This document shows positions 25,163 to 33,779 of a stretch of DNA of 64,000 nt, piece after piece. A program made the position numbers and the translations under genes. The notes under the pieces were generated by a model that was given only the letters and a program-made list of their open reading frames with translations, made no database searches and was not told the DNA's origin. The DNA lies in NCBI GenBank assembly GCA_964461045.1, contig CAYWSJ010000003.1, forward strand, positions 1 through 64,000, given 5' to 3'. The stretch is from JAGXLC01 sp964461045. GTDB lineage: Bacteria; Bacteroidota; Bacteroidia; Bacteroidales; UBA12077. Numbering within the stretch: the first letter of the stretch is position 1; each line of letters opens with the position of its first letter.

Positions 25163-26251
25163 TCACTGCTCAACTTTCCCCTTAATTGTCAATCGCATAT
25201 TAGAGTTATGGGGATCATTTGAAATAAAATAAATTAGTTTTCTCTGGTAGCCTTTTCTGTTTCCGATGCGAAAAATAGCTTTAAAGGAACTCTTTTCTCC
25301 CGGTTTAATCACAGTTTTGTCTGGCTCAACTGTTGTGCATCCACAGGTGGCCCGTATTTTTCTGATCTTCAAATCAGATTTACCAACATTTTTAAAAGTA
25401 AACACATGAGTAACTTTGCTGTTTTGTTTTGCAGTCCCAAAATTATAAACAGTCTCGTCAAATTTTACTTTTGGAGCGTTGGCTAACTCTTTTTCTGAAA
25501 GATAAGAAAAATCCTCTTCTATTTTGGCGGTAATTGCCAGCCTGCTATTATTTGGGGTTTTACCGTTTATTTTTATTCTTGGTCTGTGAATTACAAAACC
25601 CCAGTCATCAATTTTTGTCGGATCAAATTTTCCCCAGATAAAACCTTCTTCTCCTGGCTTTAAGCTTTCAGGTTTTAATTTGAGTGTAATATGGGCAGGC
25701 ACATTTGTAAAGGTTACTTTCATGATCTCATCTGATGTATTTACTACTGGTAAAGAATCAATTTTAGGCTGATTATGTTTTACTTTCACAAAGGGCAGAT
25801 GATTTGATTTCATTCTTAGTTCGCCGATCTTCCTTGGGTACCTGTCGGCAATAGTCCTTTTACGAGGCATGACATTCCCTACTATTCTAAGAACAATAGT
25901 ACTTTGATCTGCATTAGATCTTACTACAATACTTTTATTAAAATTACCGGGCCTCCTCCTGGGATCGAACGTAGCACTCACATAACCCTTATCCCCTGGC
26001 ATTACCGGTTGCCTTGTCCATGAAGGAGAAGTACAGCCACACGATGCATTTACATCATTTATTATAAGAGGTTTGTTTCCTGTATTTACAAATCCAAATT
26101 TATGAGAAACCTTACCGCCATCTTCTTTAATATTCCCGAAATTATGTTTGGTTTTCTCAAAGGCAATGGTAGCGCCTTTTTGTTGAGAAAATGATTGCAG
26201 AGAAAACACAGCTATAAGCAGTGAGGCTATTAAAGTAACTTTAGAATTCAT
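25163..26251 (-). CDS. Exported protein with two DUF1573 domains
   Basis: This 362-aa protein has a signal peptide (about residues 1-22, ending LQSFSQ). It contains two DUF1573 (ASPM-SPD2-Hydin-like, Ig-fold) domains, at about 27-125 and 265-360. Each carries the conserved CGCT motif (CGCTSPSW and CGCTTVEP) after an N- or K-rich strand. A different beta domain lies between them. Such proteins are abundant and exported in Bacteroidota, but their function is unknown; the paired cysteines suggest a metal or disulfide site. meaB lies 25 bases downstream. A TAATTTTG -7 box lies at 26278-26285. Confidence 0.87.
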   Translation of the reverse strand: MNSKVTLIASLLIAVFSLQSFSQQKGATIAFEKTKHNFGNIKEDGGKVSHKFGFVNTGNKPLIINDVNASCGCTSPSWTRQPVMPGDKGYVSATFDPRRRPGNFNKSIVVRSNADQSTIVLRIVGNVMPRKRTIADRYPRKIGELRMKSNHLPFVKVKHNQPKIDSLPVVNTSDEIMKVTFTNVPAHITLKLKPESLKPGEEGFIWGKFDPTKIDDWGFVIHRPRIKINGKTPNNSRLAITAKIEEDFSYLSEKELANAPKVKFDETVYNFGTAKQNSKVTHVFTFKNVGKSDLKIRKIRATCGCTTVEPDKTVIKPGEKSSFKAIFRIGNRKGYQRKLIYFISNDPHNSNMRLTIKGKVEQ

Positions 26252-26433
26252 AACAATTATATTTTAGAATTTCATCACAAAATTAACATTTTTTATAAAA
26301 GAATGTTGTTCTGAAAATAATCAAAAATCAAGCCGCGATAATCTTTCAAGTCAAATGATTCTAAATTTTAAGGTTCAATAAAGATATTATGCATAAAAAT
26401 TTTAATTATGTTTGCTTAAAAGATATTTAAAAT

Positions 26434-26802
26434 ATGCAATTAGCTGAAGTCCTAATACTAATAGTTGTTGGTCTCATTGCAGGGTTCGCAGGAGGAACCT
26501 TAGGAATTGGCGGAGGAATTGTCATTGTTCCCGCTCTGATCTTTATTCTTGGATTTAGTCAACACCACGCACAAGGAACAAGCCTGGCAGTTTTATTATT
26601 TCCAATAGGAATTCTGGGAGTTATTAATTACGCTAAAGCTGGTTATGTCAATTTCAAAATAGCTGCTATTTTAATTCTTGCTTTTATAGCCGGAAGTTAT
26701 CTGGGGAGTAAATTTGCCATCAGCATGCCCGAAAAAACACTGAAACAAATTTTTGGACTTTTTATGCTTTTTGTCTCCATTAAAATGATCATAGGAAAAT
26801 AA
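26434..26802 (+). CDS. Half-size TauE/SafE family permease
   Basis: This 122-aa protein matches one repeat of the TauE/SafE (DUF81) exporter family, with the glycine-rich opening GLIAGFAGGTLGIGGGIVIVPAL and four membrane spans. The usual protein has two such repeats and 240-260 aa. The reading frame is complete, with its own start, no frameshift remnants downstream and a next gene only 10 bases away, so it looks like a natural half-size form that would function as a homodimer. The substrate is unknown; family members export sulfite, sulfoacetate or related anions. It is probably co-transcribed with the M20 hydrolase. Confidence 0.88.
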   Translation: MQLAEVLILIVVGLIAGFAGGTLGIGGGIVIVPALIFILGFSQHHAQGTSLAVLLFPIGILGVINYAKAGYVNFKIAAILILAFIAGSYLGSKFAISMPEKTLKQIFGLFMLFVSIKMIIGK

Positions 26803-26812
26803 ATTCAAAATT

Positions 26813-27994
26813 ATGGATCTACAAAAGACCATTACAGAACTAAGCCAAAAATACTACGAAGAAATCGTGAAAATACGCCGGCATATTCACCAATACCCGG
26901 AGTTAGCTTTTGAAGAGCATAATACAGCTGATTATATATTGCAGGAACTTGAAAAAATCGGGCTAAAGGCCGAAAAAATTGCTAATACAGGAATCGTTGG
27001 TTTGTTAAAAGGAAAAAATCCGAATAGAAAAATAATTGCATTGCGGGCAGACATAGATGCGCTGCCGATTGAAGAAAATAATGAAATATCTTACAGATCA
27101 AAGAAAAAAGGAAAAATGCATGCTTGTGGACATGATGTTCACACTGCTGTCTTATTGGGAGTTTTAAAAATTCTAAACGAGATAAAAGAGCATTTTGAAG
27201 GTACGATAAAATTTATTTTTCAACCGGCAGAAGAAAAATTACCAGGAGGAGCCCTGGAATTAATAAAAAACAAAGTTCTGGAAAATCCGGTTCCTGAGCT
27301 TATTATAGGACAACACGTGTATCCTGAATTACAGTCAGGGCAATTGGGATTTAAACCCGGAAATTACATGGCCTCCAGCGATGAAATTTTCATTACTCTG
27401 AAAGGAAAAGGCGGACACGGAGGGATGCCGGAAAAAGTTGACGATACTGTTTATCTGGCCTCAAGAATTATAACTGATCTTCAGCAAATTGTGAGCAGGA
27501 AATCTCCTTCAGGCATTCCCACTGTATTAAGTTTTGGAAAACTAATAGCAGAAGGAGCTACAAACGTAATTCCGAATGAAGTAAAAATAGAAGGAACTTT
27601 CAGAACAATGAATGAACAATGGCGAAATAAGGCTCATGAACAAATTAAACTTATAACAGAAGGAGCCCTGTTAGGAACAACCTGCAAGGCAGATGTTTAT
27701 ATTAAAAAAGGATATCCTGTACTTTATAACCATCCGGTGCTTACACAGAAAGCAAAATCAGCCGCCACAGAACTACTGGGAAATGAAAATGTCAAAGAAC
27801 TTGAAATAAGAATGACTGCTGAAGACTTTGCCTTTTATGCTCAGAAAATTCCAGGCATTTTTTATCGATTTGGGACTAATAACTCAAAAAATGAATTCGG
27901 AGCAGGGCTTCATACTCCACATTTCAACATTGATGAAGAAGCATTGAAAACGGGGATGTCAGGAATGGCATGGCTTGCACTTAAATTGCCCTGA
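26813..27994 (+). CDS. M20 family amidohydrolase
   Basis: This 393-aa metal-dependent hydrolase belongs to the M20D group (IAA-amino acid hydrolase, N-acyl amino acid amidohydrolase, hippuricase-like). Metal ligands are visible in MHACGHDVHTA, in FQPAEEKLPGG and in the C-terminal HTPHFN. The dimerisation domain occupies about residues 185-300. It removes acyl groups from N-acylated amino acids in the cytoplasm; the exact substrate cannot be told. It starts 10 bases after the half-size permease gene. Confidence 0.93.
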   Translation: MDLQKTITELSQKYYEEIVKIRRHIHQYPELAFEEHNTADYILQELEKIGLKAEKIANTGIVGLLKGKNPNRKIIALRADIDALPIEENNEISYRSKKKGKMHACGHDVHTAVLLGVLKILNEIKEHFEGTIKFIFQPAEEKLPGGALELIKNKVLENPVPELIIGQHVYPELQSGQLGFKPGNYMASSDEIFITLKGKGGHGGMPEKVDDTVYLASRIITDLQQIVSRKSPSGIPTVLSFGKLIAEGATNVIPNEVKIEGTFRTMNEQWRNKAHEQIKLITEGALLGTTCKADVYIKKGYPVLYNHPVLTQKAKSAATELLGNENVKELEIRMTAEDFAFYAQKIPGIFYRFGTNNSKNEFGAGLHTPHFNIDEEALKTGMSGMAWLALKLP

Positions 27995-28076
27995 AAATAA
28001 ACTGCAGCCCTTATTTATAATCGCTTCAAATTAGTGAAATATGTTATAATTTATTTTTTGGTTTAAAAATTGAAAA

Positions 28077-28084
28077 TAATTTTG
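28077..28084 (+). promoter_or_regulatory. Probable -7 box of ferredoxin gene
   Basis: TAATTTTG matches the consensus exactly. A TTTG lies 16 bases upstream (28057-28060), shorter than the 19 seen at stronger promoters. The start codon is 38 bases downstream. Confidence 0.5.
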
Positions 28085-28122
28085 CACTAACATAAATTTT
28101 AACCTTTAAAAATTAAATACAA

Positions 28123-28290
28123 ATGGCTTACGTAATTACAGAAGATTGTACAGCTTGTGGTTCCTGTATAGACGAATGCCCTGTTGAAGCAATATCAGAG
28201 GGCGATATCTATAAAATTGATCCGGATCTTTGTACTGATTGTGGTGCATGCGCGGATGTATGCCCAGTTGAAGCAATTCACCCGGAATAA
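28123..28290 (+). CDS. 2[4Fe-4S] bacterial ferredoxin
   Basis: This 55-aa electron carrier has two CxxCxxCxxxCP cluster motifs: C9, C12, C15, C19 and C37, C40, C43, C47. The spacing and the mirrored PVEAI after each motif show the classic clostridial-type duplicated fold. It shuttles low-potential electrons for enzymes such as pyruvate:ferredoxin oxidoreductase, and suits an anaerobic or facultative metabolism. The gene stands alone between its own promoter and a terminator at 28313-28344. Confidence 0.96.
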   Translation: MAYVITEDCTACGSCIDECPVEAISEGDIYKIDPDLCTDCGACADVCPVEAIHPE

Positions 28291-28312
28291 ATTGAAACCA
28301 CTAAAAAAATAC

Positions 28313-28344
28313 AAAGACTGTTCTGAAAAGGACAGTCTTTTTTT
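28313..28344 (+). terminator. Terminator after ferredoxin gene
   Basis: An 11-bp stem AAAGACTGTTC/GGACAGTCTTT (one G-U) with a 6-base loop is followed by TTTT. Confidence 0.85.
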
Positions 28345-28396
28345 CTGAATGCTACTTGTTCCAATTTTATATTAATTTTGCGCAAAAAAAATAAAT

Positions 28397-29149
28397 ATGG
28401 CCTTATCAAATGAATTCCGCAAAAGCGGGAATTATCTATTCCGACACAGAAGTTACCTGCCTTTGATTTTTTATCCTTTGGCAACTATTGTAGTTATCTT
28501 CCAGGACAATCCTTTTCTTATAAATGATTTGTGGTGGTCTGTTGCATGTTTATTTATCTCATTTGCTGGTCTTTTTGTAAGGATTTTGGCCATTGGTTTT
28601 GCTCCAACAGGAACATCAGGAAGAAATACAAAAAAACAAAAAGCCGAGGTATTGAACAGCACGGGAATATACGGTTATCTGAGACATCCACTCTATCTTG
28701 GAAACTTTCTCATGTGGCTGGGAATTATGCTTTATACCCAATCTTTCTGGTTTACAGCGGTAGGAATCCTACTCTTTTTTATTTACTATGAGCGGATTAT
28801 GTTTGCTGAAGAAGCATTTTTAAAGGAAAAATTCGGAGAAAAATTCCAGGAATGGTCAGAAAAAACGCCCGCCTTCATTCCCAGGTTAAAAAAATGGGTA
28901 AATCCTCCTTTAAGGTTTTCACCCAGGTATGTTTTAAAAAGAGAGTACAGGGGAGTATTAGCAATTATTATCTCATTTGTTTATTTAAATGTCCTGAAAC
29001 ATTTTATTAATACAAGCGAATTTAATATTTCACTTTTCTGGTTAATATCGCTTATTGCAGGACTTGTCTTTTTTATTATTATCCGTATTCTTGACAAAAA
29101 AACAAAAATACTGACCACAGACAGAAGCATAAAAACTCCTGAGAAGTGA
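28397..29149 (+). CDS. ICMT/PEMT-like membrane methyltransferase
   Basis: This 250-aa membrane protein carries the isoprenylcysteine-carboxyl-methyltransferase signature GIYGYLRHPLYLGNFLMWLG plus the downstream YYERIMFAEEAFL and FGEKFQEW motifs, which form the S-adenosylmethionine site. About six membrane spans surround it. In Bacteroidota such proteins are candidates for methylating lipid phosphates (lipid A 1-phosphate) or phospholipid head groups rather than prenylated proteins. The substrate is not determined by the sequence. It is convergent with the TonB receptor gene, 13 bases apart. Confidence 0.85.
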   Translation: MALSNEFRKSGNYLFRHRSYLPLIFYPLATIVVIFQDNPFLINDLWWSVACLFISFAGLFVRILAIGFAPTGTSGRNTKKQKAEVLNSTGIYGYLRHPLYLGNFLMWLGIMLYTQSFWFTAVGILLFFIYYERIMFAEEAFLKEKFGEKFQEWSEKTPAFIPRLKKWVNPPLRFSPRYVLKREYRGVLAIIISFVYLNVLKHFINTSEFNISLFWLISLIAGLVFFIIIRILDKKTKILTTDRSIKTPEK

Positions 29150-29162
29150 TCAGTATAACATT

Positions 29163-31559
29163 TTATTTTAGAATATTTCCTAGGTTTACTGAGAAATAAA
29201 ATGTTCTTGGTAAGGCTGGTCCATACATAAAACCTGCATCTCGGTAAACACCTGAATCAAAATTACTCTGATAACTCTGCAACAGGTTTTTCACTCCACC
29301 TTTGAACGTTACTTTTAGACCATTCGATAAAAAGAGGCTGTATGAAAGTTTTGTTCCCAGATCGAAAAATGGCTTTGTTTCATAAAGTTCTTCTCCTTGT
29401 ATCACATATCCTTTATCTATGGCTTCCTGCTGTGAAGGATCCGGGTTGTGAATGCCCATATGAGGCACCAACATCGAACTGGTGTAATTCCCTGTAAATG
29501 AAATGTTTAGTTTTTTATTAATATCCCAGTTAGCCATTAAATAACCATAACTGGAAGGAGTTCTCAACATTTCTTTAGTCTTGCTGGAGGGCAATTCTCC
29601 CCATTGCTGTGGATTTTTGTATTTGTTATCTTCCATTGTGAAACCTAATTTCACATTCAATGAATTTCCTACTAAAAAATTCCCCTCCATGTTTATTCCT
29701 TTGACTACAGCACCACCCCTGGCATTTACTCTTAAATATGTAAGATTATATTGATCCTCTTCAATAATTTCATTAGCAAAAGGATCCTGGAGATAGGTAT
29801 AAAAACCTTCTAAAAGAAAATATATGGGTTTATTAAAAAATTTACCAGTATAGTCTAAAGAAGCACTAAAACTATGAGATACCTCTTCAGCAAGATCCGG
29901 ATCATTCCTGTGAATGATCTTACGAGCTTTAGAAGATTCAATATGCAGGTCTTCACTGTATATTTTCGGAGCTCTGTATCCTTTGGCGTAACTTAATCGA
30001 ATCTGATAATTCTTTTTTATATCGAACAACAGGTTAGTTCTTGGAGATATAGCCGTCCCTGTTACATTATTTCCTTCATTGTACTGGTCATTAATCTTAT
30101 AATGATCCGCCCGGATTCCGAATAGAAATTTAAACCAATCCATATTCCATTCTGACTGCAAATACCCTCCAATAGTATTGCTGTATTGTTTTGCAATTAT
30201 TCGGCCGGGAATTGTATCGAACCCTAGTTTTCGATCATCAAGAACGTCATAAACATCCTCTGCTCCAATGTTTATTTCAGCAGGAGAGAAAAGGAAATTA
30301 TCAGCGTTAAAAGAATACTGGGTTCCGACCACTAATTTGTCATTGTGAGTTTCGCCATAAGCCGCGGGATTTTCATTGGTCCCGTAATAACTATCTCTAT
30401 CCATTAACTGACCTGATACAAACACAGAAAACTTGCTGTCCTGATCTTTACCATACTTTTCATAAGAAAGACTTCCTCCGTTAATGTCGTGCCGTACCTG
30501 CTCTGTAATGTCGGCATCATGGGGCAAAGCCGCAAACTTATTTCCTCCACGCCGAAATTCATGTATTTTATGAAGATCAAGTTTAATCTTACTAAGGTTG
30601 GTAGGTCTGACGAAAGCATTTAATCCAAGAGAGGTATTTTCCATTCTTGGAATTTCTGAAAAGCCATCAGCATTTGCGTCAAAATATTCCCTGTTCCTGT
30701 TAAGACCATTAATTGATATTCCGGTTGTATGCTTCTCATTAACAATTGAGGTGCTGAAATCAACTGAAATGTCGTCCCGGTTCCCCTCCATAAAAAGCGA
30801 CCGCATCGAAACATCGAAATTATCATTTACCGGATCCTTTGTAATAATATTCACAGTCCCGGCAATAGCAGAACCTCCAAAGAGAGCCGATCCTCCACCT
30901 CGAACAACCTCAACCCTCTCTATCAAACTTAAAGGGATTTGCTCTATTCCATAGATACTTGCCAGACTGCTGAAAATAGGTTTACTGTTTATTAATATCT
31001 GGGTATATTCCCCTTTTAAACCATTCATTCTAAGTTGCGTTACTCCACAATTCTGGCAACTGTTCTCTGTCCTCAACCCTGGCGTAAAATTCAGACTTTC
31101 AACCAGTGATGATGATTCCGTTTGTTTGAACATTGCAGGAGTAAGACTATTTACGATAACAGGTGTTTCTGTACGGTCTTTTTTATTTTTATTGGCAGAT
31201 ACCACAGCGCCTTCTATTTCAAAAATATCCTCCTCCATAGATATGTTTAAGCGCATAGTCTCACCTCTTTTTAGAACAATTTTCTTTTCCCTGGGTTTAT
31301 AACCAACCCCCTGAATGCGAATGGTATATTTTCCTGGTTTTAGACCATCAAGGACAAATTCCCCTTCGTTATTTGTTGATGTTCCAATTGTTGTGCCTTT
31401 TATTAGAACTGTCAGGTAAGGCAAACGCTCATGACTTTCTTCTTCGGTTACTACTCCAACAATAGACGGAGTATCAGGATTCCCTGCAAAAACATAGTTT
31501 ACAAGACACAAAAAACACACTATACATGTAATAAATACTGACTTATTAATTCTATTCAT
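29163..31559 (-). CDS. TonB-dependent outer-membrane receptor
   Basis: This 798-aa receptor has a signal peptide (about 1-25), an N-terminal carboxypeptidase-regulatory-like domain (about 30-115, ending VGYKPREKKIVL), a plug domain (about 130-245) and a 22-strand-type barrel ending in the aromatic FYFSVNLGNIL. The plug has an unusual paired-cysteine turn, SCQNCGVTQLRMNG, seen in a recognisable subgroup of Bacteroidota receptors. No SusD partner is adjacent, so a metal, siderophore or cofactor is likelier than a glycan. It lies 73 bases after a histidine-rich small membrane protein gene, which supports a metal substrate, an inference only. Confidence 0.93.
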   Translation of the reverse strand: MNRINKSVFITCIVCFLCLVNYVFAGNPDTPSIVGVVTEEESHERLPYLTVLIKGTTIGTSTNNEGEFVLDGLKPGKYTIRIQGVGYKPREKKIVLKRGETMRLNISMEEDIFEIEGAVVSANKNKKDRTETPVIVNSLTPAMFKQTESSSLVESLNFTPGLRTENSCQNCGVTQLRMNGLKGEYTQILINSKPIFSSLASIYGIEQIPLSLIERVEVVRGGGSALFGGSAIAGTVNIITKDPVNDNFDVSMRSLFMEGNRDDISVDFSTSIVNEKHTTGISINGLNRNREYFDANADGFSEIPRMENTSLGLNAFVRPTNLSKIKLDLHKIHEFRRGGNKFAALPHDADITEQVRHDINGGSLSYEKYGKDQDSKFSVFVSGQLMDRDSYYGTNENPAAYGETHNDKLVVGTQYSFNADNFLFSPAEINIGAEDVYDVLDDRKLGFDTIPGRIIAKQYSNTIGGYLQSEWNMDWFKFLFGIRADHYKINDQYNEGNNVTGTAISPRTNLLFDIKKNYQIRLSYAKGYRAPKIYSEDLHIESSKARKIIHRNDPDLAEEVSHSFSASLDYTGKFFNKPIYFLLEGFYTYLQDPFANEIIEEDQYNLTYLRVNARGGAVVKGINMEGNFLVGNSLNVKLGFTMEDNKYKNPQQWGELPSSKTKEMLRTPSSYGYLMANWDINKKLNISFTGNYTSSMLVPHMGIHNPDPSQQEAIDKGYVIQGEELYETKPFFDLGTKLSYSLFLSNGLKVTFKGGVKNLLQSYQSNFDSGVYRDAGFMYGPALPRTFYFSVNLGNILK

Positions 31560-31632
31560 AAAATTATCATTAACTGCTTTAAAACTAAAGATAGAAACTA
31601 TAATCTTTATAATCTCAATAGGGTGTATAGAC

Positions 31633-32025
31633 TTAATAAATGGAGGGAGGTCCTCTCAAAGAAATATGAGGAAATAAAAAAACACTAAAAATCCTTTCAG
31701 GAGATATATTAATTCGTTTCTGAAATGATAAAATTATTGATAATAAAGCTAAAATAGTTATAAAAACAAGGAATAATATTTCTATAACTTGTTGAAAAAA
31801 TACAAGTGCTGAAGCGGTATGATGATGCCCATTATTTGCAAGATCGCCTTTATTTTCTGCTTTATGGTATGGGTGAGCATGCACAATTAAATAACCACTA
31901 TCTGATTTGTGGAAATGCCAGTTGGTTGAGGTATTAATTAATAAGAGAAATGTAGCAGCTACTAATAAGACCGCTAAAATCTTATAAAGCCAATTCTGTT
32001 TTTCTCTAAGCTTGTGTGCTGTCAT
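31633..32025 (-). CDS. Histidine-rich single/double-span membrane protein
   Basis: This about 130-aa protein (ATG at 32025 preferred over an in-frame TTG at 32034) has one membrane helix at about 16-34, a histidine-dense exported loop (about 40-80, with HFHKSD, HAHPYHK and NGHHHTAS), a second helix at about 85-107 and a C-terminus PHISLRGPP. It resembles small metal-associated proteins often found beside TonB receptors in Bacteroidota. The loop could bind Zn, Cu, Ni or Fe between the receptor and the inner membrane. I do not recognise a named family. A palindrome and -7 box lie just upstream. Confidence 0.7.
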   Translation of the reverse strand: MTAHKLREKQNWLYKILAVLLVAATFLLLINTSTNWHFHKSDSGYLIVHAHPYHKAENKGDLANNGHHHTASALVFFQQVIEILFLVFITILALLSIILSFQKRINISPERIFSVFLFPHISLRGPPSIY

Positions 32026-32056
32026 CTCTGACAATTTACCCCTTAATAATTTGGTG

Positions 32057-32088
32057 CAAAGATAAAATATTCTGCCAATTGTTTGGCA
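32057..32088 (-). promoter_or_regulatory. Promoter with candidate operator palindrome
   Basis: On the minus strand a TATCTTTG -7 box (32064-32057) is preceded by the palindrome TGCCAA-4 bases-TTGGCA (32073-32088), which occupies the place where a -33 box would sit; no TTTG is found at 19 bases. This suggests control by a regulator that either activates or represses the His-rich/TonB operon. The regulator is not known. Confidence 0.5.
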
Positions 32089-32095
32089 TAAATAA

Positions 32096-32129
32096 CAAAA
32101 AAACGGAGTAAATTAAACATTACTCCGTT
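32096..32129 (-). terminator. Terminator after GroES-like gene
   Basis: A perfect 10-bp stem AACGGAGTAA/TTACTCCGTT (32102-32111 with 32120-32129) with an 8-base loop is followed by seven T on the minus strand. Confidence 0.9.
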
Positions 32130-32153
32130 GAATCAACCTGAATAAATTCTTAA

Positions 32154-32441
32154 TTAAATAGCATCTGTCTCAACTACTTTTGCAAGAATATCAGCATAAG
32201 GAATTAACAAATATTTTTTTCCTTCAATTTCTGTCTCCACGCCTGAAAATTCTTTATAAAGCACAGTATCTCCTACCTTTATGGCAGAATTCTCAATCTC
32301 ACTGATAGCTGAAACTTTTGCCATTTTCTTTTTTTCTTTTGCTGAATCAGGAATTATAATACCACTTGCTGTTTTCTGTTCTGAATCCTCTTCAGCTAAA
32401 TCTAATAGAACATGTTCGTTTAAAGGCTGTAATTCTTTCAT
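32154..32441 (-). CDS. GroES-like co-chaperonin (orphan)
   Basis: This 95-aa protein has the Cpn10 fold: an opening LQPLNEHVLLDL, the GIIIPDSAKEKK mobile-loop region that would contact a GroEL ring, and a closing YLLIPYADILAKV. It is divergent from canonical GroES and is not followed by groEL, unlike the usual groES-groEL operon. The mobile loop keeps the hydrophobic III triad, so binding to a chaperonin is plausible. The upstream gene, 39 bases away, is a thioredoxin/glutaredoxin fusion, suggesting a stress-related operon. Confidence 0.88.
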   Translation of the reverse strand: MKELQPLNEHVLLDLAEEDSEQKTASGIIIPDSAKEKKKMAKVSAISEIENSAIKVGDTVLYKEFSGVETEIEGKKYLLIPYADILAKVVETDAI

Positions 32442-32480
32442 TTTTAATTAAATTATTAATTCGACTTATAATTTTTCTTT

Positions 32481-33062
32481 TTAATTCAATTCCAACAATT
32501 CATCAATTTTTGATTTATTAAATCCCACAATAATCTTCCCATTTATTTCTGTTTGCGGGACACCTTGCTGTCCACTTTTTCTTACCAATTCCTGTGCCAT
32601 TTTTTGATCCTTAGAGACATCAATATCTCTAAAACCTATCTTTTGCTTTTTCAGATAACTTTTTAAACTATTGCAATGTGGACAGGTTGGGGTACTGTAA
32701 ACAACAACTTTTTTGCCAGTTTTTTTCTCTTTATTCTGAGAGATGTGTAGTGAATTATTAAAAAAGGAAGAATAATAGTCCGCTGTCTGACATCCTTTCA
32801 CTGTACCTTTGAGTTCCTGACCTGTAAATTCAAGTAAGGCAGGAGCTGTGGTAATAGAATACCTGGCATGTATGTCACGAACCCTAGACACATCAGCGCA
32901 TATAGCCATATCATTTCGATTTAATTTATTATGACTCTTTTCAAAATTCGTTAATGCGCATTCGCTGCTCTCACTTCCAGATTTGTACAAAAGTAAAAAA
33001 GTTTTTCCTGAACTTTTTTGAAGTATTTTTTGTAATTCACTGTAAGACTGTATTTGTTCCAT
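32481..33062 (-). CDS. Thioredoxin-like/glutaredoxin fusion protein
   Basis: This 193-aa protein joins two thioredoxin folds. The N-terminal half (about 1-105) lacks a CxxC active site and has only a single cysteine in SESSEC, but retains the TAPALLEF cis-proline strand, so it appears non-catalytic or single-cysteine. The C-terminal half (about 115-193) is a glutaredoxin with active site CPHC and the substrate loop GVPQTEINGK. It should reduce disulfides or mixed disulfides in the cytoplasm. No signal peptide is present. It precedes the orphan GroES-like gene by 39 bases. Confidence 0.87.
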   Translation of the reverse strand: MEQIQSYSELQKILQKSSGKTFLLLYKSGSESSECALTNFEKSHNKLNRNDMAICADVSRVRDIHARYSITTAPALLEFTGQELKGTVKGCQTADYYSSFFNNSLHISQNKEKKTGKKVVVYSTPTCPHCNSLKSYLKKQKIGFRDIDVSKDQKMAQELVRKSGQQGVPQTEINGKIIVGFNKSKIDELLELN

Positions 33063-33210
33063 CTAATAAAAAATTAAAATTTAACACATGCATATATCTA
33101 CATATATTGTGCCGTTTTACATTTTTGTCAGCATTATGCAAATATGTCAGTATTTAATTTAAGTAAAAAAATTCATAACTTATAAGCTATAAAAATAAAC
33201 ACATTTAAAA

Positions 33211-33216
33211 AGGAGG
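33211..33216 (+). promoter_or_regulatory. Perfect AGGAGG ribosome-binding site
   Basis: AGGAGG lies four bases before the ATG at 33221. Strong Shine-Dalgarno sites are rare here, as in other Bacteroidota, so this stands out and fixes the start of the DJ-1/PfpI gene. Confidence 0.7.
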
Positions 33217-33220
33217 AAAT

Positions 33221-33754
33221 ATGCCCTACAAAAATCTTAAGGTTGTTAATTTAGTCCATCACGATTTTGAAGATCTCGAATTGTGGTATCCGGTAATAAG
33301 GTTAAGAGAACTTGGAATAACTGTTCATCTGGCAGGAGAAGAGAAACAAAAAAACTATTCGGGGAAGCATGGGGTTCCGGCAAAAGCAGACATTGCATTT
33401 ACCGACCTTGACCCTTCTGAATATAATGGATTAATGATTCCCGGAGGTTGGGCACCGGACAAACTAAGAAGGGAAAAAGAAGTACTCAGGTTTGTTCAGG
33501 AAATGAACAAACAAAACAAGCCCATTGGGGAAATATGTCATGCAGGCTGGGTATTGATATCGGCAGGAATTCTGGAAGGAAGAAGAGTTACAAGTACTCC
33601 GGCTATTAAAGATGATATGAAAAACGCAGGTGCTCAATGGTCTGATGAACCGGTGGTAATAGATCAGAACCTGGTTTCCAGCAGAAGACCTGTAGATTTA
33701 CCAATATACATGAAAACCTATATTGATCTGCTGGATAAAACTTACTTAAAATAG
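33221..33754 (+). CDS. DJ-1/PfpI family protein
   Basis: This 177-aa protein belongs to the DJ-1/PfpI superfamily (type 1 glutamine amidotransferase-like fold). The nucleophile elbow is GEICHAGW with the conserved cysteine, and an upstream acidic residue in the YNGLMIPGGWAPD region completes the site. Relatives act as glyoxalase/deglycase-type stress proteins or peptidases; the activity of this one is uncertain. It has an unusually strong AGGAGG ribosome-binding site. It is convergent with the molybdenum-carrier-like gene. Confidence 0.9.
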   Translation: MPYKNLKVVNLVHHDFEDLELWYPVIRLRELGITVHLAGEEKQKNYSGKHGVPAKADIAFTDLDPSEYNGLMIPGGWAPDKLRREKEVLRFVQEMNKQNKPIGEICHAGWVLISAGILEGRRVTSTPAIKDDMKNAGAQWSDEPVVIDQNLVSSRRPVDLPIYMKTYIDLLDKTYLK

Positions 33755-33779
33755 GCTTTGCTGAAAAATACAAAATAAA

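Noticed and set aside
32957..33157. Plus-strand frame before the DJ-1/PfpI gene
   Set aside because: It lies mainly antisense to the thioredoxin/glutaredoxin gene, with no domain or ribosome-binding site.
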